A stretch of 64,000 nt of DNA from the NCBI GenBank assembly GCA_025357875.1, contig JANYLK010000211.1, positions 1-64,000 on the forward strand, read 5' to 3'. Origin of the DNA: Granulicella sp. (GTDB taxonomy: Bacteria; Acidobacteriota; Terriglobia; Terriglobales; Acidobacteriaceae). Position numbers and translations under genes: made by a program. The notes beneath the pieces are model-generated. The model saw nothing but the letters and a program-made list of their open reading frames with translations, had not been told where the DNA came from and did no database searches. Shown here piece by piece: positions 28,077 through 38,534 of the stretch. Each line of letters begins with the position of its first letter. Positions within the stretch are counted from its first letter, which is position 1.

Positions 28077-28209
28077 TTGACTTACTCCTTTTCGTACAAA
28101 CCTTCTGATGCGCAGCAGTCCGCGAAGACTCGCACCAGAACAAGATCACGTGCTTAAGAGATCTCGGCATGCTCTGGATACATGCGAGAAATTCGAAAGC
28201 GAAAGTTTC

Positions 28210-31200
28210 CTAACTACCAATTCCCACTCGCGGCAAAATTCGCCGTACATTGAACCCCATTGCTCCCGCTACAAAGCCAGCGTCAAGCAGCGCCCGCGCC
28301 ATCTCGCTATCCGCCGCCGCGATTCCGTTCACCGTCGCGATCAGCATCCCCGCACGCCCCGCCGCATCGTCCTCGCGAGCGCCGCGTATCTGTCCCGCGA
28401 AAAACACCGCCAGCGCCCGCGCGACGTTCCCGCGTCCAGGTTCCTCTTCCGGCAGAAATACCTGCACATTCGGATTTCCGCGCCGCAGATACGCCACCAA
28501 TGCTCCATCGCACAGCACCACTCTCGCTCCAACGCTGCGGGTAAGGGAACTGGCCGCATCGCCGCCCGCAGGCCACCGCAGCAGCGCTCCATACGGATTA
28601 GCCGGATCCGTCGCCGCGAGCATCAGCATCTCGCATCGTTCGCCATCGCGCTCGGCTCGCAAGCTCCGCAGCAAATCTACCGCCGCAGGCATCGCAAACT
28701 GCGTCGCTCCAAGATCCGCCGCAAAGTATCCGCGCCGCACGCGCCCACTCTCCTCCAGCGCTTTCAGCACGTCATACACTACGGAAAATCCGCCGACAAG
28801 ACCTTCCGCATGCGCAGTCTCTCGAAACACCACGCCATACCGCGTCAGCAACTGCTGTGCGATCGCATGGCTCCATGCGGTGGCATTTCGTCCTTCCTCA
28901 AACGCAGCAGCATTCAGTGACCAGCGTCCCTGTGCCGTCGGCGGAGTCGTTCGTCGCGACCGGAATCCCGCTCCCTGCCCATGCCCTCGCAATGGTTTCC
29001 GCGAGCTGCGCTCAGGTCGCGCACAATATGCCCGCAATGCATGGAACGAATCGTTCGTCAGCTTTCCCTGCCACACCAGGTTCCAAACTGCATCCAGCGT
29101 CTCTCCCGGGTACCCGCCGCCAACGCCATCGTGCACCTGCTGGAAGAACGAAGCCCCATGTGCCTTCAGATATTCAACAATCGCAGCCTCCTTGTCCTCT
29201 ACCTCCGCCTTACCTGGTTGTTGGGACTTTGCGCCAGGCGCCGCCTGCACAGGCCACAACATTTGCAGCTTCTCCGTTAGATACAGTCCCACCCGCCCAT
29301 CCCGTTCCCCAATCGAATCAAGGCCAACCCAAGTCACTTCACCCGCCGCAATCAAAGTATCCAGGTCTGCCGAACGATACCCGCTCAACCGTGCAGGCAG
29401 AATCTCCGTCTCCAGAACCGAAGCCGGCAGCGGCGCACCCTGTAAATTTTCAATCACATCCAGCAGCGCATCCAGCCCACGTCGCGGTTGCACCACGCCT
29501 TGCCAGCGGGTAAGGAGACGCGCCAACACACGCTGTTCCACCGGCTCAACTTCTTTACGTAACCGCGCCAGTGACTTTCTGCGAATCGTCCGCAGCACTT
29601 CAACTTCACACCACTCGCGATGCACGCCGCCTGGCCGGAAGCCGCCCTCCACGACCCGGCCCATTCCCACCAGCCGCTCCAGCGTCGTCTCCACGCCTGC
29701 CACGGGAAGTCCGAACCGCCGCGCCACTTCTCCCGTCGTGAACGGCCCATGCGTCCGCGCGTATCGCCGTACCAGGTCCAGCCCAGCTTCGGGCACCGTC
29801 ACAAGGAATGCGGACGGCAATCCCGGCGGCAGCGGCACACCCAGCGCGTCCCGATATCTCCCCGCATCTTCTACCGCGATCAAGCGCCGCTCACCAGCGA
29901 TCGAAACTTCCATCAACCGCCGAGCTCGAACAAGTTTCGCTAGAAATTCACTGACATCCTCCACGGAAGCCCGCTTCTGTAACTCATTGCGGGACAAATC
30001 TCCAAGCCGCAGAAGAAGATCATGCACTCCATCCAGATTGCGCGCCTTGTATCCATCCATGAGCCCCTGCAACTGCTCCTCGGTCTCCTCAATCGCGCCA
30101 AGATCCAGCAGCTCGCGCAGGTCCGCATCGCCCATCAGCTCCCGCAATTGGTCTTGATCGATCGATAGCGCCTGCGCGCGCCGCTCGGCCAGTGGAGCGT
30201 CGCCATCGTAAATGTAGTTCGCCACATAGCTAAAAAGTAGTGCCGCCGCAAACGGCGAAGGAGTCCGTGAATCCACCGTATGCACACGCAACGATCTGCT
30301 CCCAACGCCGCGCAGAATCTCCATCAGCGCAGGCATGTCGAAAACATCGCGCAAGCACTCGCGATACGCCTCAAGCAAGATAGGAAAGGACGCATACCGT
30401 GAAGCAACCGCCAGTAAGTCATACGCCCGCTTCCTCTGCTGCCACAACGGAGTTCTCCCATCCGCGCGCCTACGCGGCAGCAATAGCGCCCGCGATGCAC
30501 TTTCGCGGAACTTCGCCGCAAACAGCGCAGTCGAACCCAACTGCCGCATTACAAGTTCCGCCGCCTCTGCCGGCTCCATCAACAGCGTCTCCACATCGGG
30601 CGGAGCGTCCGCCTCAGGAAACCGCAGCACGAAGCCATCTTCACTCCACATCGTCTCCACATCCGCGCCGCCATTTGCGCGGATCTTAGCGGTCGCCGCC
30701 ATCGCCCAGGGCGCGTGAATCCTGCTGCCAAACGGAGTCAGCACGCAAACACGCCAATCTCCTAACTCGTCACGGACTCGTTCAATTACGATGTTCCGAT
30801 CGTCCGGAACAATTGTGGTTGCAAGCTCCTGATCGGCGAGATAGCGCATCAGGTTCTCCGCGGCAGAAGCCTCAAGGTCGTGATCCTTCACCAGCCTAGT
30901 CACCGCAACCGATCTCGGCACCTCGCGCAACTCGCGCATCAGCGCACCAATCCTGCGCCCGAATTCCATCGGTCTTCCCGCACGATCACCATGCCAGAAC
31001 GGCATCTTTCCCGGATCGCCCGGCGCAGGCGAAACCAGAACACGATCATGCGTTATCTCTTCCACGCGCCAAGTCGAAGCACCAAGAATAAAAGTGTCGC
31101 CCGTCCTCTGCTCGAACACCATCTCCTCGTCCAGTTCACCCACACGAACCGGTTTGCCCGAAGCAGTTCCCGCAAGAAACACACCATAGAGCCCACGGTC

Positions 31201-33105
31201 GGGAATAGTCCCACCGTTCAGAATCGCAATCCGCTTCACACCTTGTCTCGGCGTTAACCAGTTGCGTGTCCTGTCCCATGTCACGCGCGGCCGCAGCTCG
31301 GCAAACTCATCAGACGGATAGCGTCCCGCCAGCATATCCAGCACGCCATCGAACACCGCACTACTCAGCGCAGCGAACGGAGCCGAGCCGCGCACCAGTG
31401 CGAACAGCGCCCCGTAGCTAATCCCGGGGCTCGCCTCCTCATCTGACTTCGCCTTCGATCGCCGATCTCCTTCGATCGGATTCAGCGGCGGATGCGCAAT
31501 CACCGCCACGATCTGCTGTGCCAACACGTCCAGTGGATTGCGCAAAAATCGCGTCGACTCCACATGACCCTCATGCATCGCGCTCGTCACCGCAGCGCAC
31601 GCCACAAGGTCCGCGCGGTACTTCGGGAAGATAATTCCATGCGAAGGCGCGCCCACCTGGTGTCCCGCGCGCCCGATTCTTTGCATCCCACTGGCGACAC
31701 TCGGAGGCGCTTCAATCTGAATCACCAGGTCGATCGCACCCATATCAATGCCTAACTCCAGTGAGCTCGTGGCGACTAGCGCCTTGATCTTCCCAGCCTT
31801 CAGCAGCTCCTCGATCTCCACACGCTGCGCCGCCGCAAGCGATCCGTGATGCGCGCGTGCGATCGGCTCGCCGGCAAGATCGTTCAACGCACCCGCCAAT
31901 CGCTCCGCCACCCGCCGCGCATTGACAAAGATCAGCGTCGACGTCCGCCCACGGATAATCTCAAGCAGTCGCGGATGAATGCTCTGCCATATAGAGGTCC
32001 GCTTAGGCCCCTGCGAAGCCGGTCCACTGGGCTGCTCCTCAATCTGTCCAAGCCGCGCCATATCCTCAACCGGCACTTCTACCTTCAACTCCAACGTCTT
32101 CCTCGCCCCCGCATTCACAATCGTCACAGGCCGGAAGTGAGTAGCGGCAACACCTGCTGCACCTTCGTTCGCGTCCTCCTCCGACTGCGCCAGTGCGGCG
32201 ATAGGATCAGCCCCGCTGCTGCCCACCGTCGTACTCTCCGACGAATCAGAACCGTTAGGTGGCGACAATTCTGCGGCTTCGGCACCGCCGAGAAACCGGG
32301 CAACTTCCTCCAACGGCCTCTGGGTCGCCGACAGCCCGATGCGCTGCAAACGGCGTCCTCCACTCGCTTGCACCAGCGCCTCAAGCCGCTCCAGCGACAG
32401 AGCCAGGTGCGCACCGCGCTTGCTGGGAACAAGCGCATGAATCTCATCTACGATTACCGTCTCGACCGTGCGCAATGCCTCGCCAGCCTCACTCGTCAGC
32501 ATCAAGTAGAGTGACTCCGGAGTCGTGATCAGAATGTCTCCAGGATGCCGCCTGAATCGTGCCCGATCGCGTGCGGGAGTATCGCCTGAACGCATGCTGA
32601 TCTCCGGCATTCGTACTGCGACGCCTGCCTCTCGCGCGATGTTGGCGATGCCCACCAGAGGAGATCGCAGATTACGCTCGACATCCGCCGCCAGCGCCTT
32701 TAAAGGAGAGAGGTACACCACCTTGCATCCCTGACTCTGTTGGCCCGTGTTGCTTTGGAGCATGATCTTATCGAGACACCACAGAAAAGCTGCAAGCGTC
32801 TTTCCGGTGCCTGTGGGCGCAAGGATTAGAGTCGACTCGCCACGCGCAATCGCAGGCCAGCCTTCACGCTGAGGCGCGGTTGGACCGTCGAACACGGCGT
32901 TAAACCACGCCGCGGTAATCGGATGAAACAGGGACAGTGCTGCCTCAGCGCTTGCCGTGGCCGCACTGCTCGCCAACTCTTCCTCGCCCCTTACGTCCAA
33001 ATTGCGCTTGCTGGGGGTTTGATGTTTCTTCGATTTGGATGAGGTCGTCGGCATCGCTCCATTGCTATCACAGCAAATATCCGCCGCGACAATCGTTGGA
33101 TGCAA
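28210..33105 (-). CDS. lhr: Large ATP-dependent helicase Lhr
   Basis: 1631 residues (or 1614 if the ATG at 33054 is used; the AAGGG before 33105 is the better ribosome site). Superfamily 2 helicase of the Lhr family. Q-motif-like GWPAIARGEST, Walker A LAPTGTGKTLAAFLW, DEIH box VIVDEIHALVPSKRGAHLALSL, SATQRP (motif III), and motifs IV-VI (LIFVNARRVAERLAG, VATSSLELGIDMGAIDLVIQ, QRIGRAGH). After these come the winged-helix and Lhr-core domain 4 and a long C-terminal extension, as in E. coli Lhr (1538 residues). Such helicases unwind RNA:DNA hybrids and are linked to DNA repair. It is co-directional with, and 9 bp from, the cheR remnant. Confidence 0.95.
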   Translation of the reverse strand: MHPTIVAADICCDSNGAMPTTSSKSKKHQTPSKRNLDVRGEEELASSAATASAEAALSLFHPITAAWFNAVFDGPTAPQREGWPAIARGESTLILAPTGTGKTLAAFLWCLDKIMLQSNTGQQSQGCKVVYLSPLKALAADVERNLRSPLVGIANIAREAGVAVRMPEISMRSGDTPARDRARFRRHPGDILITTPESLYLMLTSEAGEALRTVETVIVDEIHALVPSKRGAHLALSLERLEALVQASGGRRLQRIGLSATQRPLEEVARFLGGAEAAELSPPNGSDSSESTTVGSSGADPIAALAQSEEDANEGAAGVAATHFRPVTIVNAGARKTLELKVEVPVEDMARLGQIEEQPSGPASQGPKRTSIWQSIHPRLLEIIRGRTSTLIFVNARRVAERLAGALNDLAGEPIARAHHGSLAAAQRVEIEELLKAGKIKALVATSSLELGIDMGAIDLVIQIEAPPSVASGMQRIGRAGHQVGAPSHGIIFPKYRADLVACAAVTSAMHEGHVESTRFLRNPLDVLAQQIVAVIAHPPLNPIEGDRRSKAKSDEEASPGISYGALFALVRGSAPFAALSSAVFDGVLDMLAGRYPSDEFAELRPRVTWDRTRNWLTPRQGVKRIAILNGGTIPDRGLYGVFLAGTASGKPVRVGELDEEMVFEQRTGDTFILGASTWRVEEITHDRVLVSPAPGDPGKMPFWHGDRAGRPMEFGRRIGALMRELREVPRSVAVTRLVKDHDLEASAAENLMRYLADQELATTIVPDDRNIVIERVRDELGDWRVCVLTPFGSRIHAPWAMAATAKIRANGGADVETMWSEDGFVLRFPEADAPPDVETLLMEPAEAAELVMRQLGSTALFAAKFRESASRALLLPRRRADGRTPLWQQRKRAYDLLAVASRYASFPILLEAYRECLRDVFDMPALMEILRGVGSRSLRVHTVDSRTPSPFAAALLFSYVANYIYDGDAPLAERRAQALSIDQDQLRELMGDADLRELLDLGAIEETEEQLQGLMDGYKARNLDGVHDLLLRLGDLSRNELQKRASVEDVSEFLAKLVRARRLMEVSIAGERRLIAVEDAGRYRDALGVPLPPGLPSAFLVTVPEAGLDLVRRYARTHGPFTTGEVARRFGLPVAGVETTLERLVGMGRVVEGGFRPGGVHREWCEVEVLRTIRRKSLARLRKEVEPVEQRVLARLLTRWQGVVQPRRGLDALLDVIENLQGAPLPASVLETEILPARLSGYRSADLDTLIAAGEVTWVGLDSIGERDGRVGLYLTEKLQMLWPVQAAPGAKSQQPGKAEVEDKEAAIVEYLKAHGASFFQQVHDGVGGGYPGETLDAVWNLVWQGKLTNDSFHALRAYCARPERSSRKPLRGHGQGAGFRSRRTTPPTAQGRWSLNAAAFEEGRNATAWSHAIAQQLLTRYGVVFRETAHAEGLVGGFSVVYDVLKALEESGRVRRGYFAADLGATQFAMPAAVDLLRSLRAERDGERCEMLMLAATDPANPYGALLRWPAGGDAASSLTRSVGARVVLCDGALVAYLRRGNPNVQVFLPEEEPGRGNVARALAVFFAGQIRGAREDDAAGRAGMLIATVNGIAAADSEMARALLDAGFVAGAMGFNVRRILPRVGIGS

Positions 33106-33114
33106 GCCAGACCC

Positions 33115-33957
33115 TTATCTGCTCCGAGATTCCGGCTTTGCAATCGGCCGGTAAAAGTAGCATTGCTTTGTAAATTCCGCGTGAAATAGCGTGGTCGAGT
33201 CCTCTGCCTGCTCCGACGCTCCCAGCATCACATATCCACGTTCAGAGGTATGCTGATGCACTCCGCGGAATACCGATTTCCGGTCCTGCGGAGTGAAGTA
33301 GAGCAGTACATTCCGCAGCAGAACCAAGTCGAATGTAGGCAGTGCAGGCAGCGTCGCGCACAGGTTGGCATACCGAAACTCGCACATCGACTTGAGCTTC
33401 GGCGCGATCTCCCACTCCTCGCCGTCGCGCGTCAAGTATTTCACCAGCATGCGGGCCGGAAGGCCACGATTCACCTCAAGACGCCGGTACGATCCGCGCC
33501 GTGCACACCCAATTGCCGGTCGGGAAATATCAGTCCCAACGATCTTCACATCCCAGCTTTCCAGGGTCAGAAAATGCTCACACAGCAGCATAGCGATGCT
33601 GTACGCCTCCTGCCCGGTCGAGGCAGCAGCACTCCAGATCCTCAGCTTTCGTTCCGCCGAGTTGGATTTGATTAGTTGAGGAACAACCGTCTCTCGCAAC
33701 GCATCGAACAGGCAGTGGTCGCGAAAAAAACTGGTCTCGTTGATCGTCATTGCCTCCGCCACCGCGCAGTGCAGGTGAGGCTACTGATCGTGACGCAGAA
33801 TGTTCACAAACTCCGCAAGATTGGAAGCGCCCACATTCCGCACCATCGGTTTCAACTTCGAGTCGAATAGCCCGTTGCGCGATGGATCAATCAAGTTGGC
33901 TGACTGAGCGTGTACCAGTTAACGAAGGTAATCGTAGTCGGAATCAGAATAGTCCAT
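33115..33957 (-). pseudogene. cheR: cheR chemotaxis methyltransferase gene with two in-frame stops
   Basis: The original gene would start at ATG 33957 (GAGGTG site) and run 280 codons. The N-terminal alpha domain is still readable (MDYSDSDYDYLR, LVHAQSANLIDPSRNGLFDS, GASNLAEFVNILRHDQ) but is broken by TAA at codon 13 (33921-33919) and TAG at codon 59 (33783-33781), both in the correct frame. The SAM-binding domain is intact from EAMTINETSFFRD through WSAAASTGQEAYSIAMLL, VGTDIS and FDLVLLRNVLLYF. A GTG at 33762 could start a methyltransferase-only product, but the receptor-binding half would be missing. Each stop is one base from a sense codon. Confidence 0.8.
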
Positions 33958-34009
33958 CGATCACCTCACTTCCCGATTCGCAAAATATTGCTGGCTCGAA
34001 GGCCCGCCA

Positions 34010-34378
34010 TTACGCCGCGTGTCCAAGCATTATTAACTTCTCGCGAAGGCCCTCTAGAGTAAAGGGCTTTATCAGAAACTCGTCCGCACCATACTCCAGT
34101 GCACGGCATATGAACGAATTGTCCGCCTCCGAGGTCACCATCATCACTTTCATCGAAGGATGCAGTCCAGCATCGCGCAGCGTCTTCACGCACTCCAACC
34201 CACTCATGTGCGGCATGTTAACATCCAAAAACATAAAGTCGAACGCATCCGCGCTCTCAAGCAATCTCAACGCTTCACGCCCGTCCGTGGCCTCTTCACA
34301 ACTCAGCCCTATACGTTGCAAAAGTTGGCGCATGTGCTGGCGAATGAAACGTGAATCGTCGACGATCAATGCTCTCAT
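34010..34378 (-). CDS. cheY: CheY-like single-domain response regulator
   Basis: 122 residues from ATG 34378, whose first bases overlap the cheW stop (ATGA). Receiver domain with the acidic pocket at VDDSRFIR, phospho-acceptor Asp in FMFLDVNMPHMSG (about residue 53), Thr/Ser in VMMVTSEAD and Lys in EFLIKPFTLEG. No output domain. In this cluster it would receive phosphate from CheA and signal to a motor or other output. Confidence 0.9.
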   Translation of the reverse strand: MRALIVDDSRFIRQHMRQLLQRIGLSCEEATDGREALRLLESADAFDFMFLDVNMPHMSGLECVKTLRDAGLHPSMKVMMVTSEADNSFICRALEYGADEFLIKPFTLEGLREKLIMLGHAA

Positions 34379-34890
34379 CTCTGCTTTCCACTTCGGTCCC
34401 GTGCCGCTGCCCCAAACAACCCGTTCTCTGCCAGGCGCGATGGCCGCAGCCGCTGAGAATTCAGACGTACCATCAAACCCAGTTCGGTCCTGCATATGCC
34501 GTCAAACAAAGCCAGGCTCCGCGCATCCAGCGCGCTGGGATTCGGCTCCACCCCGCTCCTCGCCATGACGATCACTCCTCCCACTCCATCGACTACCAGC
34601 CCAAACCGTTCCTCATTGATGTCATCGTCAAGAACAATCACACAGCTTGCAGCCGCGCATCGCTGCAACCCCAGCAGCACGCGCAAATTGACCGTGGTCA
34701 GCACGTCTCCGCGGTATGGCATGATTCCGTCGATGTACTCCGGAGCAAGCGGCACGAGACGTATCTTAGTCGCTCCCAGCACCTCCCGAATCTGAGTCGT
34801 CTCAAGCCCAAATAATGCAGCGCCGGCTCGGAGAGAGCACATCAGCAGCGTATCGACCGGGTCCACTCCAGTAGCGTCCAGGCTGCTCAC
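34375..34890 (-). CDS. cheW: CheW-like coupling protein
   Basis: 171 residues if translation starts at GTG 34890, which overlaps the cheA stop as GTGA; the frame is open further upstream inside cheA. One CheW/SH3-like domain: LLMCSLRAGAALFGLETTQIREVLG, VPLAPEYIDGIMPYRGDVLTTVNLRVLLG, ERFGLVVDGVGGVIVM. It ties receptors to CheA. Some 30 basic residues form an unusual tail after the domain. Confidence 0.85.
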   Translation of the reverse strand: MSSLDATGVDPVDTLLMCSLRAGAALFGLETTQIREVLGATKIRLVPLAPEYIDGIMPYRGDVLTTVNLRVLLGLQRCAAASCVIVLDDDINEERFGLVVDGVGGVIVMARSGVEPNPSALDARSLALFDGICRTELGLMVRLNSQRLRPSRLAENGLFGAAARDRSGKQR

Positions 34891-37113
34891 GCAACCTCCT
34901 GCAGCGGCACTACAGCTTCGCCGAACCGCAGTCCAAACTTTCGATTCACGCACGTCGCCCGACCCTTAACCAGCACTAGTTCCGCTTCGCTCCATGTCGC
35001 TTTTCGAGCTAGCGGTGTACCTGCCGATACGTCGAGTACACGCCGCACCACCAGGCCAACACGTTTCGCCGAACGCTCTTCATTCCGCAAACAGATCAGC
35101 ACTGTAACCATTGCGACCTGCGCCGCTTCCATCTCCAGCAATACTCCGTCCTCGTCCTCAAGCGGAAGCAACTCGCCTCCGTATTGCAGGACGGCATTTC
35201 CGTCCACGTACTCGACCTCGCTCATAGGCACGAGTTCAATCCTCTCCACGGTCGACAAAGGCATGGCCATTTGCTCGCTATGACTGGTCTCCGCCGTCCC
35301 GTGGCTTTTCGTCTCGTAAATCACCATAGAGTCTTTCAACTCGATCCGCCTCTCGCTGGCCTGCGCTGGTAGCTCAAAGCTTTCGCCTATCATCGCGTCG
35401 GCTTCGGGCACGGGCCGCACTCCTGCGCGCGCTCCAATTGCGGCTGTATCCAGAATCAGCGCAAGTGATCCATTTCCAAGCAATGTCGACCCCGAAAATA
35501 TGCCAATCTCGCGCAGCGCAGTCGACAGCGGCTTTACGAAGATCTCTTCGGGCGTCTTCAAATCGTCCACCACAAGCCCGAACCGGCGTCCTCCAGCCTC
35601 GATGCCTGCAATATATAATCCTCGCTTCTTTGCGCTTTCGCTTTGCTTCAGGGCAAGCAGGCGGTCCAGCCAAACCAGCGGCAGCAACCCCTCGCGCAGC
35701 CTGTAAAGTTCTGCGGTGCCAATCCGCTCTATCGCCGTTTCGGCGTCGCGGCCGGGCACATACACAAGCTCGCTCAAACAAGCCTGTGGCAAGGCAAAAC
35801 TCTGCCCCCCACTCCCCACCACGAGTGCTGGTACGATCGCCAGCGTCAGCGGAACCCGCATCCGCAGCGTTGTCCCCAGTCCCACCCCCGACTCCACCTC
35901 AACGCTACCGCCAACCCGCTGCACATTGGCGCGCACCACATCCATTCCTACACCCCGCCCGGACACGCTGGTCACCTGCTTCGCAGTCAAAAATCCCGGC
36001 ACAAAGATCAACTGCAATGCCTCACGCTGGGTCATCGATGCTGCATGCTCCGCAGTCACCAGTCCACGTTCAATGGCCGTTGCCATCACCCGCTCGGTCG
36101 AGATTCCGGCCCCATCGTCGATCACCTCGATCACCTCGATCACCACCGAGCCGCTGCGCTGGAAAGCCCGCAGACGCACTACGCCTTCGGCAGCCTTGCC
36201 CGCCTTTATCCGCACCTCCGGCGGCTCGATCCCATGATCGACTGCGTTGCGCACAGCATGCGTTAAAGGGTCGCGGACCGCCTCGATGAGGCTTTTGTCC
36301 AGTCCCGTATCCTGTCCTTCAAATTCGATTCGCACCTTCCGCCCGCAAGTCTCGCCGAGGTCCCGAACCATCTTCGGAAATTTTCCAAATAGATGCCCCA
36401 CAGGCTGCATCCTCACCTGCATCACGGATTCACGAAGGTCTGAAGTGACACTGCTCAGCCTGCGAGCAAGTTCGAGAACATTATCCGTGCCTTGGGAACA
36501 CTGCAGAATCTGGTTGCGCGTTAGCACAAGCTCGCCCACCAGGTTCATCATCCGGTTCAATACTTCGACGTCGATGCGCAGAGTTTTGCTCTGACTCGAC
36601 AAAGCTGTCCCAGCAAAATCCATTGGGACCGGCCGATCTCTCCGCCCGACCTGATCCTCGGCTCCACCTTGTCTGTAGGTGACCATTGCTGGAGTTGTGG
36701 ACTCTCCCTCTCCCATCTTCAATCGGGTCAACAATCCAATCAGCCGGGTGTAATCCAATCAGCCGGGTGTCGTCATCCGTCCACCGATCCCCTTCGATGC
36801 CAGTGCACTCTATCAAGCGAAGAATCGTTCTAAGTCCATCCACCAGTGCCAGTAGCCCGCTGATCAGCCCGGATGTGACCGTGACCTTCCTATCGCGCAA
36901 GGCCGCCAGCAGTCCCTCGCCCGTGTGCGCCAGCATCCCCAGACGCCTAAATCCCAAAAATCCGGTTGTCCCCTTGATGGTATGCACCGCGCGGAATATC
37001 TCCGCCACCAACTCCCCATCCTCTGGACGCTTCTCCAACTCGGTCAGGCACAGCCCCATCCGTTCCAGCCCGTCGTTGCTCTCCGCAAGGAACTCCTTCG
37101 TCAGGTCATCCAC
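34887..37113 (-). pseudogene. cheA: cheA chemotaxis histidine kinase, split by a 19-bp tandem duplication
   Basis: The first part (GTG 37113) encodes the Hpt domain (FLAESNDGLERMGLCLTELE; phospho-His in IFRAVHTIKGTTGFLG) up to WTDDDTRLIGL. A second copy of a 19-bp unit then throws the frame off. The other frame carries the rest: dimerisation domain (NRMMNLVGELVLTRNQILQ), HATPase (HAVRNAVDHGIEPP, DDGAGIS, GRGVGMDVVRANV) and two CheW-like domains, ending at 34887. Deleting one 19-bp copy restores a continuous 735-residue CheA, so the break is recent or reversible. Without Hpt the downstream fragment (an ATG exists at 36758) could bind ATP but not carry out His phosphotransfer. Confidence 0.85.
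36733..36770. repeat. 19-bp perfect tandem duplication in cheA
   Basis: AATCCAATCAGCCGGGTGT occurs twice in a row (36733-36751 and 36752-36770). Nineteen is not a multiple of three, so the extra copy shifts the cheA frame. Confidence 0.95.
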
Positions 37114-37221
37114 CTCTCCCTTATCGGTCCACTACGGCCAAACATTAACAGCATGAACATAGGTCTATCGATTGCCCATTTATTGCAGAAAGTTGCTTTG
37201 GTGCGAACTGGCAGGGGATGA

Positions 37222-37881
37222 TTGAATGCTATGCAGAATTCGCCATACCGAACAGAACCACGCTGGCCCGCCATGCTGGCTCTTCTTGCCGTTAGCGGAC
37301 TGCGGCTGGCCCTTCCTGAAGCTCTGTCGGTTGGTCCTCGCTGGCTGCTGCTTGTCGTGGTTGGCTTGCTCCTCATTCCAACCGTGTGGGCGCGACTTCG
37401 CGAAAATGACAAGCTCAATCAAAGGTTTGGATATCTCCTCAATGCCATCGTCACCATCGATATGGTCTGGTCACTCGGCCTCCTGATTGCAGCACTCCCT
37501 GCTCATAAGCAATCCCCGGGCGCTTTGTTGCGGTCGGCCGCAGCCTTGTGGATCGCGAACATCCTCGTCTTCGCATCCTGGTACTGGCGGCTTGACGGAG
37601 GCGGACCCAGGGCTCGAGAGTTGAGCGGCGTGCATAAGGACGGCGCTTTTCTGTTCCCGCAGATGACTCTCAATTCGGAAACGAAACTGGAGATGGGCGA
37701 GCAATACTGGAGTCCCGGATTCGTTGATTACCTGTTCCTAGCCTTCAACAGCAGCACCGCATTCTCACCGACAGACTCGCCCGTCCTCTCGCGCTGGGCG
37801 AAGGTCCTGATGATGGTGCAGGCGCTCATTTCCTTTATGACCGTGGCGTTGCTCGCCGCCAGAGCCGTCAATATTCTTTGA
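37222..37881 (+). CDS. Multi-pass membrane protein of unknown function
   Basis: 219 residues; starts at TTG 37222 (AGGGG 5 nt upstream) or ATG 37231. Hydrophobic helices near residues 14-30, 38-52, 72-92 and 102-122 are followed by a polar segment and a hairpin GFVDYLFLAFNSSTAFSPTDSP with a last helix (LMMVQALISFMTVALLAARAVNIL). The C-terminal pattern loosely resembles DUF1345-type proteins or an ion-channel pore loop; I cannot decide. Divergent from cheA. Confidence 0.7.
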   Translation: MNAMQNSPYRTEPRWPAMLALLAVSGLRLALPEALSVGPRWLLLVVVGLLLIPTVWARLRENDKLNQRFGYLLNAIVTIDMVWSLGLLIAALPAHKQSPGALLRSAAALWIANILVFASWYWRLDGGGPRARELSGVHKDGAFLFPQMTLNSETKLEMGEQYWSPGFVDYLFLAFNSSTAFSPTDSPVLSRWAKVLMMVQALISFMTVALLAARAVNIL

Positions 37882-38099
37882 GATTAGAGTGCCCGAGCAT
37901 TACCTCAAAGTTTCCTTGACCGAAAAAAGGCTAACAACGCCAAGACTCTAAACGACGGTACGAACTGCCACTCGACTTCCCAGCGTTGCACTGTACCAGG
38001 ATGCTTGTCATTGTGAGCGCGCAGTTTCCTGCAACGCGTGTAGGCAAAACTTTGGCCACCACTTGCTTGTGCGTAGCCCACAAAGTACGCTCATCCTCT

Positions 38100-38534
38100 A
38101 TGCCTTCCGCACTTACACCTGACGAGATTGCAATCCTCCACGATCACGCCATCGAAGCTGCACAGAATTCGTACTCTCCCTACAGCCATTTCCGCGTGGG
38201 CGCCGCCATCCTCCTCCATCCCGACGACCGCCAGAGCGGCAAGATCGTAGCAGGCACCAACGTCGAAAACGCCTCCTACCGTCTCACCTCATGCGCCGAG
38301 CAGGCAGCCATCGCCGCCGCTGTAACCTTGTACGGTCCCGCGATAAGAATCCAGGCCGTCGCCGTAGTCAACCTCAACGGCTCAGCGTGCATGCCATGCG
38401 GAGCCTGCCGTCAGACCATCCTTGAATTTGCCTCCCCCGAGACGCCCATCTTCTATCCCTCAGCGACCGGAGACACAATTTCCACCACCCTGGCCGATCT
38501 ACTGCCCGCCGCCTTCAGCCTGATCCACAAATAG
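38100..38534 (+). CDS. cdd: Cytidine deaminase
   Basis: 144 residues from ATG 38100; sequence upstream in the same frame does not look homologous. Homotetrameric-type zinc cytidine deaminase converting (deoxy)cytidine to (deoxy)uridine. Motifs: SPYSHFRVGAAI, NVENASYRLTSCAEQAAIAAAV (CAE with the zinc Cys and catalytic Glu) and CMPCGACRQTILEF (two zinc Cys). Stands at the head of a nucleoside-salvage group with the phosphorylase and nucleoside transporter downstream. Confidence 0.93.
   Translation: MPSALTPDEIAILHDHAIEAAQNSYSPYSHFRVGAAILLHPDDRQSGKIVAGTNVENASYRLTSCAEQAAIAAAVTLYGPAIRIQAVAVVNLNGSACMPCGACRQTILEFASPETPIFYPSATGDTISTTLADLLPAAFSLIHK

Noticed and set aside
28250-30157. Long Ser/Arg/Pro-rich + strand frame opposite lhr
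   Set aside because: Composition typical of an antisense shadow in GC-rich DNA; lhr on the other strand has all helicase motifs.
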